Positions 33,240 through 42,150 of a stretch of DNA of 42,150 nt are shown in pieces. A program made the translations under genes and the position numbers. Under the pieces are notes generated by a model. That model was not told the origin of the DNA and searched no databases. It was given only the letters and a program-made list of their open reading frames with translations. The number at the start of each line of letters is the position of its first letter. Position 1 is the first letter of the stretch. The stretch is taken from assembly GCF_016642265.1 (NCBI RefSeq), contig NZ_MRXX01000007.1, forward strand, positions 1-42,150, written 5' to 3'. The stretch is from Streptococcus lactarius (GTDB lineage Bacteria > Bacillota > Bacilli > Lactobacillales > Streptococcaceae).

Positions 33240-33928
33240 TACTGGTCTCCTTTCAAGCGAACTCCCAAGCCCCAGACGGTTTCAATATAGTCCTCATCTG
33301 GATCGAGCTGAGCAATTTTCTTTCGGAGGTTGCTCAACTGGGCATTGAGCGTATTATCTCCAGGCAGATAGACTTCTTCCCAGACCGCTTCATACAATTC
33401 TTCCTTAGTAAAAATCTTCTTTGGATGCGCCAGTAAGGTCTCAAAAATTTGAAATTCTTTTTTGCCCAAGCGAAGCGTTTTTGCTCCAGACTCCAGTTCA
33501 AAGCTTTCTGGATTCAGGACTAGATTTTTAAAGGAAAGCTTTTGCGACGCTTGAGCTTCCTGTGCTGGAGAGACGTGATTTCGCAGCTGCACCGTCACCC
33601 GAGCTGCCACTTCGTCCAGATTAAAGGGCTTGACGATATAATCATTGGCACCTGCAAGGAGATACTGGCTAATGAGGTGTTTGTCTCCAAGAGCGGTCAT
33701 CATGATGACCGGCACTTGACTCTGCAAACGGATCTCCTCCAGGACCTGATCGCCATTTTTCCCAGGAAGCATGATATCGAGAAGAACCAAATCAATGACT
33801 TCTTGCTGGAAGAGCCGCAACCCTTCTGTACCTGAAAAAGCCTGAAGCACCTCATGGTCTTCACTTAAGAGACTATACAAAATTTCTTGGATATCATTAT
33901 TATCCTCGATTAATAAAACTCGTGCCAC
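33239..33928 (-). CDS. OmpR-family response regulator
   Basis: A 229-residue regulator. The receiver domain has acidic pocket E8-D9, phospho-acceptor D51 (LVLLDIMLPG), the T/A switch MMTALGD and the Lys of NDYIVKPFN. The winged-helix DNA-binding domain is at about 130-225 (GKKEFQIFETLLAHPKKIFTKEELYEAVW... VETVWGLGVRLKG). I start it at GTG 33928 because AAAGGAG lies 8 nt before it and VARVLLIEDN is the normal family start; the open frame continues 12 codons upstream. It forms one unit with the kinase. Its regulon is unknown; the nearby ABC operon is a candidate. Confidence 0.9.
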   Translation of the reverse strand: MARVLLIEDNNDIQEILYSLLSEDHEVLQAFSGTEGLRLFQQEVIDLVLLDIMLPGKNGDQVLEEIRLQSQVPVIMMTALGDKHLISQYLLAGANDYIVKPFNLDEVAARVTVQLRNHVSPAQEAQASQKLSFKNLVLNPESFELESGAKTLRLGKKEFQIFETLLAHPKKIFTKEELYEAVWEEVYLPGDNTLNAQLSNLRKKIAQLDPDEDYIETVWGLGVRLKGDQ

Positions 33929-34070
33929 TTGCCTCACTCCTTTTTCCTTTGAATTCCAAATCATTTCTATTCCTCTAGCCTATCAAATAAAGGGACCTTC
34001 GTCAATGAAAATCTGATAAAATCCTATAGTACCCCTACAATTCTGCATGTTCGGTCACCACAAGATGAAC

Positions 34071-34100
34071 TTGACTATCCTTTCTTTCAAAGGGTATAAT
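34071..34100 (+). promoter_or_regulatory. Promoter of the small membrane-anchored protein gene
   Basis: -35 TTGACT (34071-34076), an 18-nt spacer and a perfect -10 TATAAT (34095-34100) lie 31 nt before the ATG at 34132. Confidence 0.7.
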
Positions 34101-34131
34101 AGGACCAATGACAAAATAGGGAGACCAGTTT

Positions 34132-34665
34132 ATGAAAAATAATGCTAAAACTAAAATCAGCCTTGTATCCATCCTCGTCATCCTGGGCGTTGCTGCAAGA
34201 ATGATGCGAGTCATCCACCGCCAGCAAATCAGGGAGCAAAACAGACAAACCATTCAAACGACTAAAAAGGTTGCAGAGTTTCAGAAAACACTAGACGAGG
34301 AAGAAACGAAGAAACGGAACGAAACCTTCAACAAGATTTATAATGAATCCCTTGTTCAGAATAAGTTTGAGCAGTGGCAAAAAGTCGATGAACTTCATGG
34401 TTTGGGACAAAGAACTGGGCAATTTTATATCTATAACTTTGAAAAAAAAGAAGAGATTCTCTTAGAGAATACTGATCAAGCATTTGTTCTACCTATTCGA
34501 GATAAGAGTGATAACGTCACATTTCAGGCTATCTTCGCCCACAAGGACGGTCAGTGGCAAATCATGAAACCAGACGGAAGTTCGCAGTTGCAACTAGGAG
34601 AAGCTAGCATTACCGCTGAATCTAAGTTTGTCATCGAAAACAATGTCTTAGATTACGACCAGTAA
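34132..34665 (+). CDS. Membrane-anchored protein of unknown function
   Basis: A 177-residue protein. Residues about 8-24 (KISLVSILVILGVAARMM) are a membrane anchor or uncleaved signal. A highly charged, probably coiled-coil stretch follows at 30-75 (QQIREQNRQTIQTTKKVAEFQKTLDEEETKKRNE). The rest is a compact mixed domain ending in FAHKDGQWQIMKPDGSSQLQLGEAS, which looks like a small beta-rich extracytoplasmic domain. I recognise no family. It has its own promoter and a terminator at about 34695-34741. It is divergent from the two-component system, which makes it a possible target or partner. Confidence 0.7.
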   Translation: MKNNAKTKISLVSILVILGVAARMMRVIHRQQIREQNRQTIQTTKKVAEFQKTLDEEETKKRNETFNKIYNESLVQNKFEQWQKVDELHGLGQRTGQFYIYNFEKKEEILLENTDQAFVLPIRDKSDNVTFQAIFAHKDGQWQIMKPDGSSQLQLGEASITAESKFVIENNVLDYDQ

Positions 34666-34697
34666 ATCAGTAAGTACTTGCCTTAACTACAGACAAA

Positions 34698-34740
34698 AAG
34701 CTTAGGACCCCAACTTGTGGTTGGAATTCTAAGCTTTTTA
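34698..34740. terminator. Bidirectional terminator between the small protein and the second GH1 gene
   Basis: AAAAAGCTTAG pairs with CTAAGCTTTTT around a loop holding CCCCAACTTGTGGTTGG, itself a small inner stem. A-rich on the left and T-rich on the right, it suits both converging genes. Confidence 0.8.
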
Positions 34741-34791
34741 GTTTGCTGCCAGAGAGTCATCCAGAAGATGGTTTAGCTCTAGAGGAGACTT

Positions 34792-36240
<1,449 letters not shown>

Positions 36241-36260
36241 TCACTTGATTTGATAGGTCT

Positions 36261-36320
36261 ATTATATCCCTCTTTAACCCGAAAGTCTTACAAGATCCTA
36301 GGAAAAACTGATACTATTCT
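36261..36320 (-). promoter_or_regulatory. Second GH1 promoter with the shared bipartite motif
   Basis: On the minus strand: AGAATAGTATCAGT (36307-36320), 14 nt, TGTAAGAC (36285-36292), 18 nt, TATAAT (36261-36266). Every block and both gaps equal those at 2000-2059, while the sequence between them differs. Confidence 0.78.
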
Positions 36321-36345
36321 AAGAAAACTCCTATACATGCGCAAC

Positions 36346-36382
36346 AGAAAAAGACCGGATTGCTCCGGTCTTTCAATAGTTC
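36346..36382 (-). terminator. Terminator after the VOC gene (copy A of a duplicated terminator)
   Basis: AAAGACCGG-AGCAAT-CCGGTCTTTTTC on the minus strand. By eye it is nearly identical to the terminator at 36801-36836, including flanking AGAAAAAGACCGGAT on one side and AGTTC on the other. Confidence 0.85.
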
Positions 36383-36440
36383 ATATTCGCACATTCTGTT
36401 TTAAGAATCATTATGGTTAACTTCAAATGACTATGCGCCA

Positions 36441-36788
36441 TTATTTCATTCTATAAAAATCAATCACTAAACCAGCAGGGCCTTTAACTAGCAGGGATTC
36501 TGTTCCCCAATCCGTCACAGCTGGCCCATGTAAAATCTCAATCCCTAATTCTTTCAAACGCTTTTGATTCTGTTCCAAATCTTCAACTTCAATGTGTAGG
36601 ATGATTCCTGACTGAAAATTTTCCAGAGGTATCAAATGGCTTTGTGAGAACATAAGACAATGACTGCCAATCGTGAACTGAGCAAAACTATCATCAGCAT
36701 AATCTGCCTTTTTATCCAAGATATGCTCCAGTTCAGCACAGACTTGGGGAACATTTGAAACAATAATATCCAATTGATTTAAATTCAT
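36441..36788 (-). CDS. VOC-superfamily (glyoxalase/bleomycin-resistance fold) protein
   Basis: A 115-residue single VOC module pair. The first beta-alpha-beta unit is LDIIVSNVPQVCAELEHILDKKADY, and the second ILHIEVEDLEQNQKRLKELGIEILHGPAVTDWGTESLLVKGPAGLVIDFYRMK. The H of ILHIEVED and the E/D positions could hold a metal, but not all usual ligands are obvious. Members isomerise, cleave or bind small toxic compounds; the function here is unknown. The start has GGAGG before it. That site follows the spxB terminator by only a few bases, so there is no room for a promoter; expression would rely on read-through from spxB. Confidence 0.8.
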   Translation of the reverse strand: MNLNQLDIIVSNVPQVCAELEHILDKKADYADDSFAQFTIGSHCLMFSQSHLIPLENFQSGIILHIEVEDLEQNQKRLKELGIEILHGPAVTDWGTESLLVKGPAGLVIDFYRMK

Positions 36789-36800
36789 TTACTATCCTCC

Positions 36801-36836
36801 AGAAAAAGACCGGATAACTCCGGTCTTTTTAAGTTC
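36801..36836 (-). terminator. spxB terminator (copy B)
   Basis: AAAAAGACCGG-AGTTAT-CCGGTCTTTTT is a perfect 11-bp stem with a T-run on the minus strand, ending about 12 nt after the spxB stop codon and directly before the VOC ribosome site. Confidence 0.9.
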
Positions 36837-36847
36837 CACGAGAGAAA

Positions 36848-38623
36848 TTATTTGATTGCGCGTGATTGCAAACCTTCTTCTTCCAAGAAGAGGCGGAATG
36901 GTACGAGTTCTTCTGCTTCGTATTTTTCCTTGAAGGCTTTGATAGCTTCTTCTGAGTGTTGTTTTGGATCCAACTCAAGTACTTCTACTGGAAGTGGACG
37001 GTGTTGAGTGATGCGGGCATCGATCACAACTGTCTTACCTTCTTTGTTGAGTTTCACAGCTTCTGCAACAACAGCATCGATATCTTCGATACGGTCAACT
37101 GTAAATCCAACAGCTCCTTGCGCTTCAGCGATTTTCGCATAGTCAGCATTTGTGAAGTCACAACCAAACAAGTGTTTGTTTGTATCTTCGTATTTGTCCT
37201 TGATAAAGGCATATTTACCATTTGAGAAGACAACGTTGATAACTGGAAGGTCGTATTGAACGTTTGTGATCACGTCTGGGTAGCACATGTTGAATGCACC
37301 GTCACCCATGATGTTCCATACTTGGCGATCTGGATTGTCTTTCTTAGCAGCGATACCACCAGGAAGGGCAATACCCATTGTCGCAAAGAGTGGAGATGTC
37401 CGCCACATGTTCTTAGGTGTCATGTGAAGGTGACGAGTAGATGTTTGAGTAGTGTCACCGACGTCGATTGAGTAGATAGCGTCTTGATCAGCGTATTTGT
37501 TGATAGCGTTGTAAACTTGATACAATTGCAATTCACCCTCAGTTTTACCTTCGAGTTTGTTCATGTAATCACGCCAGTTTTGGTTGTTCTTCACGTTAGC
37601 ACGCCACCATGGAGTAGATTCAACTGGATTCACTTTGTCAAGGATTGCTTTAGCTGCTTGACCTGCGTCACCAAGGATTGAAGCGTCAAGGGCGTGACGT
37701 TTACCAAGTTTGTAAGGGTCGATATCCACTTGGATGAATTTTTCAGTGTTCTTGAAGGCTTCGTAAACTTCAGCAAATGGGAAGTTTGAACCAAGGAAAA
37801 GAACTGTGTCTGCTTCAAAGACCACTTCGTTGGCTGGCTTCCAACCAACACGGTAAGCAGAACCTGTCAAACCTTCGTAGTTCCATTCGAACGCTTCAAA
37901 GTTTTTACCAGTTGTGATGATTGGTGCTTTGATTTTACGTGACAATTCAGTGATGACATCACCAGCACCAACTCCACCGAAACCAGCATAGATCACTGGG
38001 CGTTCAGCATTGTTCAAGATTTCAACCGCTTTGTCAATTTCAGTTTCATTCAAAGCAGGAGCGATAAATGAACGTTCATATGAACCTGATCCGTAGTATG
38101 AGTTTTCGTCGATTTCTTGGAAACCAAAGTTTACTGGAATTTCAACAACCGCTGGACCTTTTTTAGAAACAGCAGCACGGCAAGCTTCGTCAATGACTTT
38201 TGGCAATTGTTCTGCGTAAGCTACACGTTTGTTGTATACAGCGATACCGTTGTACATTGGGTTTTGGTTCAATTCTTGGAAGGCATCCAAGTTCAATTCA
38301 TTCACTGGACGTGATCCAAGAATGGCAAGAAATGGAGTGTTATCCATCGCTGCGTCATAAACACCATTGATCAAGTGAGTCGCACCAGGTCCACCTGAAC
38401 CAACTGCAACCCCGATAGAGCCACCAAATTTAGCTTGCATAACCGCTGCAAGTGCACCAGTTTCTTCATGGCGAACTTGCAAGAAACGGATATCTTTGTC
38501 TTCAGCCAAAGCGTCCATCAATGAGCTAAGTGTTCCTGATGGGATACCGTAGATAGTGTCTACGCCCCATGTTTTCAATACGTTCAACATTGCTGCAGAT
38601 GCAGTAATTTTCCCTTGAGTCAT
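36848..38623 (-). CDS. spxB: Pyruvate oxidase, H2O2-forming
   Basis: A 591-residue thiamine-diphosphate/FAD enzyme that turns pyruvate, phosphate and O2 into acetyl phosphate, CO2 and H2O2. The N-terminal ThDP pyrimidine domain has the catalytic Glu in [11 protein letters not shown] (53). The FAD-binding middle is at about 190-340. The C-terminal ThDP motif [29 protein letters not shown] (about 440-468) carries the Mg-binding Asp and Asn. It is full length and highly biased in codon use, as expected for an abundant protein. The H2O2 it makes is the main weapon and self-stress of oral streptococci. Tandem cre-like sites lie upstream. A strong AAAGGAGAG ribosome site fixes the start. Confidence 0.96.
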   Translation of the reverse strand: MTQGKITASAAMLNVLKTWGVDTIYGIPSGTLSSLMDALAEDKDIRFLQVRHEETGALAAVMQAKFGGSIGVAVGSGGPGATHLINGVYDAAMDNTPFLAILGSRPVNELNLDAFQELNQNPMYNGIAVYNKRVAYAEQLPKVIDEACRAAVSKKGPAVVEIPVNFGFQEIDENSYYGSGSYERSFIAPALNETEIDKAVEILNNAERPVIYAGFGGVGAGDVITELSRKIKAPIITTGKNFEAFEWNYEGLTGSAYRVGWKPANEVVFEADTVLFLGSNFPFAEVYEAFKNTEKFIQVDIDPYKLGKRHALDASILGDAGQAAKAILDKVNPVESTPWWRANVKNNQNWRDYMNKLEGKTEGELQLYQVYNAINKYADQDAIYSIDVGDTTQTSTRHLHMTPKNMWRTSPLFATMGIALPGGIAAKKDNPDRQVWNIMGDGAFNMCYPDVITNVQYDLPVINVVFSNGKYAFIKDKYEDTNKHLFGCDFTNADYAKIAEAQGAVGFTVDRIEDIDAVVAEAVKLNKEGKTVVIDARITQHRPLPVEVLELDPKQHSEEAIKAFKEKYEAEELVPFRLFLEEEGLQSRAIK

Positions 38624-38934
38624 TCTAACTCTCCTTTATTTCTAATTTGATCCTGAAAAATGAAGCACAGCGCTTCTACTTCATCTTTGCGATCAAAGCT
38701 CGTCTTGAAAATGAATTTATTCTGACTATTCTCATGAAAACGATTTACAAAACGATTACAGTACTAATTTATCACAAAGAGATTCACATGTATAAGGATC
38801 TGCTCAGAGATGCTCAATCCCTATTACATAACAGATGCTGAATTTGAGAATTTTTCACAAACTATCTTATAATAGGATATTTTATTATAAAATCCATGCA
38901 CCCGTTTTCCCTTGTGGTTGTAGGAAAAGACAAA
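38624..38934 (-). promoter_or_regulatory. spxB upstream region with tandem cre-like sites
   Basis: About 310 nt with no gene. Two overlapping cre-like sequences, TGAAAACGATTTAC (38735-38748) and ACAAAACGATTACA (38747-38760) on the plus strand, carry the CG core and each miss about two outer consensus positions. Known CcpA control of spxB in related streptococci supports them. Candidate -35/-10 pairs are weak and I do not choose one. The minus strand between 38760 and 38930 also has ATTTTATAATAAAATATCCTATTATAAGATA, an AT-rich palindromic stretch that may be a promoter. Confidence 0.55.
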
Positions 38935-38938
38935 AAAG

Positions 38939-38969
38939 TGGTACAGAATCTTAAATGAATTCTGTACCA
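38939..38969 (-). terminator. Copper operon terminator
   Basis: TGGTACAGAAT (38939-38949) pairs with ATTCTGTACCA (38959-38969), perfect over 11 bp with a 9-nt loop. On the minus strand it is followed by CTTTTTTGTC, and TTTTTTT is also present on the plus-strand side. Confidence 0.9.
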
Positions 38970-38983
38970 TTTTTTTATTGAGT

Positions 38984-41206
38984 CTAATCAATTTTCGCAA
39001 CATTGAGAAGCAGCGAGCTAGTCAAAACAGACAAAGAACTAAGGGCCATGGCAAGACCTGCTAGTTCTGGATTGAGGGTCAATCCCAGTCCTACAAAGAC
39101 CCCGGCAGCAATTGGAAGCCCAAGGATATTGTAGATAGAGGCCCAGAAGAGATTGAGTAAGATCCTGTGGAAGGTCTTTTGACTCATGTCAAAGGCGCGC
39201 ACAACGCCAAGCAAATCATTTTGCGTGAGCACGATGCCACCGGACTCGATCGCAATATCCGTTCCAGATCCCATAGCGATCCCCACATCTGCGATCGAAA
39301 GAGCAGGAGCATCATTGATCCCATCTCCAACAAAGGCTACCTTACTGCTTTCTTGCAGTTTTTGGATGGCGCTAGCTTTTTCTTGAGGAAGGACATCAGC
39401 AATGACGGTGTCAATTCCCACTTGCTTAGCAATAGCTTGGGCCACCCGTTCATTATCCCCCGTTAACATAACCGTTTTCAAGCCCCGTTCTTTGAGCTTT
39501 TTGATCGCTTCTTTTGAGCTGGCCTTCGGAGCATCTTGAATGGCAATCAAGCCAATAACTTGCCCATCCACAGACAAACTGATAACAGTTTTGGCCTGCT
39601 CTTGCAACTCTACCATCCGTTTTTCAAGCTCCGGATCCATCGCTGTCCCGTCATGAAGTTTGCCATTTCCCAAGGTCACCAACTGCTGGTCGATCTGACC
39701 TTGGACCCCTTTTCCTTCAATCGCTTGGAAGTTTTCCACAGGGGATAACACCAAACCTTTTTCTTCTGCTTGGGATAACACCGCTTGGGCTAGTGGATGT
39801 TCTGAAAAAGTTTCAAGACTAGCAGCCAGTGTCAAGACACGCGCTTCATCTCCTACAACATCGGTTACAAGTGGTTGGCCAATGGTAATAGTCCCTGTCT
39901 TATCAAACACAACGGTTTGAATCTTTTGCACTTCTTGAAGAACTGTTCCATTTTTAATCAGAACCCCCATCTTGGCACTACGGCCGGTTCCGACCATCAG
40001 GGCTGTTGGGGTTGCTAAACCAAGGGCACAAGGACAGGCAATAATGAGGACAGAAACTGCATAGAGCATGGCCTCTTGAAGCGACGCGCCCAGAAGCACG
40101 GACCAAACCCAGAAAGTCACAATGGCCAAAATCGTCACCACTGGAACAAAGATACCTGAAATCTTATCCGTCAAATCTTGAATAGGAGCACGACTGGATT
40201 GGGCCATTTTGACAAAGTCCACAATTTGAGATAAGAGGGTCTCACTACCGACTTTTTCAGCCTTAAAGAGAATGGTCCCATTGCTGTTGATAGTGGAGCC
40301 AATCACTGCATCACCAACTGATTTTTCCACAGGTAAGCTTTCACCTGTCACCATCGACTCATCAATGGTCGTACTTCCTTCTACAATCGTCCCATCAACT
40401 GCGATCTTTTCCCCAGGACGGACCCGAATCAAGTCACCAATTTGGATATCTTCCGCCGCCACCTCGACATAGTTCCCATCACGGAGAACTTGAGCCGTTT
40501 TTGCCTGCAAATCCAACAACTTTTCCACAGCCTCGGAGGCATTGTTACGCATCCGTTCTTCAAAGATTTGCCCTAAGAGGATAAAGAAGATGATAAAACC
40601 CGCAGCCTCAAAGTATACTGGCTGACCAGTAAAAAGTGCAAATACACTATAGACATAGGCTACCAGGGTTCCAAGAGCTACCAAGGTATCCATATTGGAA
40701 TGGTGCTTCTTAAATGAGGCCCAGGCACTCTTGATAAAAGGTACTCCTGCTACCAACATGATCGGCGTTGTCGCTAGAAAGTTTCCCCAGCGATTGACTG
40801 GATGAGATACAAGTCCTGCCCACATCCCGATCATCAAGATCAATAAAGGAAGGGTAAAGATACTAGTAATCCAAAAGCGATCCCGTAAACTTAAGACACG
40901 ACGGCGTTTTTCCACAACCGTGTAGGAACCCTTTTGCATCTTCATTCCACAAGAAAACTCAAAGTCCCCTGTTTCTGTCGGGGTAAAGGATATCACCTTA
41001 TCCACACCGACTTCCAAAGGCTCTAAAATCCCCTGATCTTCAAACAAAATTTCCTTGTAACAGCCGGAAGGATTGACCCGATGAAAGGTGATTTCAGCAG
41101 GGATCCCTTTTTGAAGTTGAAATTCTTTGGGACTATAGCCCTTTTCTGCTGTAATACGGATCTTTTGCACTCCGTTTTCCACAACTGCTTTTTGTTTTTC
41201 TACCAT
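38984..41206 (-). CDS. copA: Copper-exporting P1B-type ATPase with N-terminal cupredoxin-like domain
   Basis: A 740-residue copper pump. Residues 1 to about 95 are not the usual CxxC heavy-metal domain but a cupredoxin-like one with C49 (NPSGCYKE), C86, M88 and M90 (FSCGMKM). Eight membrane helices follow, with the A-domain TGES (about 288), the metal-site [10 protein letters not shown] (about 390), the phosphorylation site DKTGTIT (about 434), the nucleotide site SEHPLAQA and the hinge [10 protein letters not shown]. It exports Cu(I) handed over by CupA. I start at ATG 41206, which has AAAGGAG; an upstream start would overlap cupA. It is the last gene of copY-cupA-copA. Confidence 0.95.
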   Translation of the reverse strand: MVEKQKAVVENGVQKIRITAEKGYSPKEFQLQKGIPAEITFHRVNPSGCYKEILFEDQGILEPLEVGVDKVISFTPTETGDFEFSCGMKMQKGSYTVVEKRRRVLSLRDRFWITSIFTLPLLILMIGMWAGLVSHPVNRWGNFLATTPIMLVAGVPFIKSAWASFKKHHSNMDTLVALGTLVAYVYSVFALFTGQPVYFEAAGFIIFFILLGQIFEERMRNNASEAVEKLLDLQAKTAQVLRDGNYVEVAAEDIQIGDLIRVRPGEKIAVDGTIVEGSTTIDESMVTGESLPVEKSVGDAVIGSTINSNGTILFKAEKVGSETLLSQIVDFVKMAQSSRAPIQDLTDKISGIFVPVVTILAIVTFWVWSVLLGASLQEAMLYAVSVLIIACPCALGLATPTALMVGTGRSAKMGVLIKNGTVLQEVQKIQTVVFDKTGTITIGQPLVTDVVGDEARVLTLAASLETFSEHPLAQAVLSQAEEKGLVLSPVENFQAIEGKGVQGQIDQQLVTLGNGKLHDGTAMDPELEKRMVELQEQAKTVISLSVDGQVIGLIAIQDAPKASSKEAIKKLKERGLKTVMLTGDNERVAQAIAKQVGIDTVIADVLPQEKASAIQKLQESSKVAFVGDGINDAPALSIADVGIAMGSGTDIAIESGGIVLTQNDLLGVVRAFDMSQKTFHRILLNLFWASIYNILGLPIAAGVFVGLGLTLNPELAGLAMALSSLSVLTSSLLLNVAKID

Positions 41207-41216
41207 ACCTACTCCT

Positions 41217-41588
41217 TTATTCCACAATCATTTGACCATGCATCATGTTCATTCCACATGAAAACCCATATTCGCCCGCTTTTTCTGGCGTAATTTCAAT
41301 GACATGTTTTTCACCTAAAGGCAAATCTTCATGAACGCCAAAATCTGGAAAGATCACTTGAGCCAGACATGAAGATGGATCCTTGCGATGAAAGATGATC
41401 CGGGCTGGAACATTCTTTTTCAGGACAATGGTTTCAGGCGAATAGCCCCCCATGACTTCGACTTCAATTTCTTGATAACCTGATTTCTGACGAGCTTGGC
41501 CGCTTACCTTTTCATGCTCTGCAAAGAACCACCAAGCAATAAAAGCAACCCCAAGTAAACAAACAATACTAATTAACAATCCAAACAT
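41217..41588 (-). CDS. cupA: Membrane-anchored copper chaperone CupA
   Basis: A 123-residue protein with an N-terminal membrane helix (3-22) and a cupredoxin-like domain (about 38-123). Copper ligands are C74 (DPSSCLAQ), C111, M113 and M115/M116 ([12 protein letters not shown]), matching pneumococcal CupA, which passes Cu(I) to the like domain of CopA. The soluble domain is clearly similar to residues 10-95 of the adjacent CopA, so one arose from the other by duplication. It lies 18 nt after copY and 10 nt before copA. Confidence 0.95.
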   Translation of the reverse strand: MFGLLISIVCLLGVAFIAWWFFAEHEKVSGQARQKSGYQEIEVEVMGGYSPETIVLKKNVPARIIFHRKDPSSCLAQVIFPDFGVHEDLPLGEKHVIEITPEKAGEYGFSCGMNMMHGQMIVE

Positions 41589-41606
41589 TGAAATTCCTTC
41601 TTTCTA

Positions 41607-42002
41607 TTACATACAATTGCAAGGGACTGTTTCGACAGCCTCTGCTTTCTTTTCTTCCAGGACCTGCTGCAGCTGATTAAGATCTGCAAGCGTAAAGTCA
41701 CTCTCCTGAATCAAGTTTTCAAGCACCTGGACAATTCTTTTTGAGCAAACCTTGTCTTTCACCTCCTCAACCACCAAGTCTAAACTCTGGTCCTGCTTCA
41801 ACAAAGCCGAGTAGACAAAGGCTTTGCCAGATTTTTCTCTGGTCAGACAGCCCTTTTCAACCAAGCGCGTCAAGAGGGTCTTGATGGTCGACTTCGACCA
41901 GTCAAAGCGCTCGGACAAGACGGCAATCAAATCCGTGCTGGTCTGCTTGCCTTCCATCCAGATAATCTTCATGATGCGCCATTCTGCATTGGAAATTTGC
42001 AT
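41607..42002 (-). CDS. copY: CopY-family copper-responsive repressor
   Basis: A 131-residue repressor of the BlaI/CopY winged-helix family. DNA-binding residues lie in ISNAEWRIMKIIWMEGKQTSTDLIAVLSERFDWSKSTIKTLLTRLVEKG. The C-terminus ends VPCNCM, with one CxC pair (C128, C130), and another Cys is at 86 (KVCSKR). Classical CopY has CxC-x4-CxC for Zn/Cu, so this copy has only half of that site. It would leave DNA when copper replaces zinc. GAAAGGAGAGGTC precedes the ATG. Two operators overlap its promoter. Confidence 0.93.
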   Translation of the reverse strand: MQISNAEWRIMKIIWMEGKQTSTDLIAVLSERFDWSKSTIKTLLTRLVEKGCLTREKSGKAFVYSALLKQDQSLDLVVEEVKDKVCSKRIVQVLENLIQESDFTLADLNQLQQVLEEKKAEAVETVPCNCM

Positions 42003-42018
42003 GACCTCTCCTTTCTAA

Positions 42019-42034
42019 ATCTACATTTGTAAAC
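42019..42034. promoter_or_regulatory. CopY operator 1
   Basis: ATCTACATTTGTAAAC matches the CopY/CopR operator consensus RNYKACANNYGTMRNY at all positions. It lies between the -10 and the copY start. Confidence 0.9.
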
Positions 42035-42045
42035 CTTATGATGTT

Positions 42046-42074
42046 ATTTTACACCTAAGATTTACATTTGTCAA
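42046..42074 (-). promoter_or_regulatory. cop operon promoter
   Basis: On the minus strand, a perfect -35 TTGACA (42069-42074), a 17-nt spacer and -10 TAAAAT (42046-42051). Confidence 0.88.
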
Positions 42075-42075
42075 C
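42060..42075. promoter_or_regulatory. CopY operator 2
   Basis: ATTTACATTTGTCAAC fits RNYKACANNYGTMRNY at all positions and covers the -35, so repressor bound here would block RNA polymerase directly. Confidence 0.9.
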
Positions 42076-42097
42076 AAAAAGTTTTAAAAAAAAAACA

Positions 42098-42150
42098 GAG
42101 AGTGGGACAGAAATCGGTCATTCGTTAGAATTCGATTTCGTCGTCCCACC
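42098..42150 (-). repeat. Partial copy (R4) of the 175-nt multi-hairpin repeat
   Basis: The minus strand here is the 3' end of the repeat (GGTGGGACGACGAAATCG to CTGTCCCACTCTC); the window edge cuts the rest. It keeps the TGACC variant seen in R2 rather than the TTACC of R3. It lies directly upstream of the cop promoter. Confidence 0.85.

Overview
The window reads as chromosomal DNA of a low-GC Gram-positive, most likely an oral Streptococcus of the mitis/sanguinis/parasanguinis type. Supporting signs are the pyruvate oxidase gene spxB (H2O2 production), a copY-cupA-copA copper operon, a czcD/sczA pair, an Rgg regulator, an LPxTG wall protein, beta-glucoside PTS genes with a LicT antiterminator, and CcpA-type cre sites. 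The species cannot be fixed from sequence reading alone. I saw no rRNA, tRNA, CRISPR array, complete IS element or prophage.

Layout. 1-7.6 kb is a beta-glucoside region: a small monooxygenase, a GH1 6-phospho-beta-glucosidase, a divergent AraC regulator, a HAD phosphatase, a histidine phosphatase, and the bglP-licT operon preceded by a textbook RAT/terminator antitermination switch and a cre site. 7.6-11.8 kb is a redox/efflux operon (aldo/keto reductase, Bcr/CflA MFS, zinc alcohol dehydrogenase) with a divergent LysR regulator. 11.8-15.7 kb is a cassette of Rgg, an ABC exporter and an MFS protein, flanked by near-identical 40-nt terminator repeats. 15.7-18.3 kb carries czcD, sczA and two small membrane proteins. 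18.4-20.6 kb has a quinone-oxidoreductase-like MDR and an AEC permease.

20.7-24.5 kb looks foreign. A host gene is cut to its last 27 codons, a broken hsdS start and another gene fragment follow, and then comes a richer-GC, lactobacillus-like four-gene ECF transporter operon (S, T, A', A) with its own promoter and a tiny leader ORF. 24.7-29.0 kb is a 1416-residue LPxTG adhesin with CnaB/SpaA repeats. 29.3-34.7 kb has an alpha/beta hydrolase, a BcrA-type ABC transporter, a convergent two-component system and a small membrane-anchored protein. 34.8-38.6 kb holds a second GH1 gene, a VOC protein and spxB. 38.9-42.1 kb is the copper operon with two CopY operators.

How it fits together. The two GH1 genes lie 34 kb apart but share a bipartite promoter motif with identical spacing, so the AraC protein beside the first probably controls both. 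The Rgg cassette has one 14-nt motif placed to activate the ABC operon and, inverted, to repress rgg. The ECF ATPases look like an asymmetric pair with one consensus and one degenerate ATP site. Four copies of a multi-hairpin repeat (175 nt when complete) occur, two of them cut by the window edges. They surround the adhesin region and give substrates for deletion or inversion. Twice, a gene or cassette is flanked by duplicate copies of one terminator, which may be a local mode of gene acquisition.
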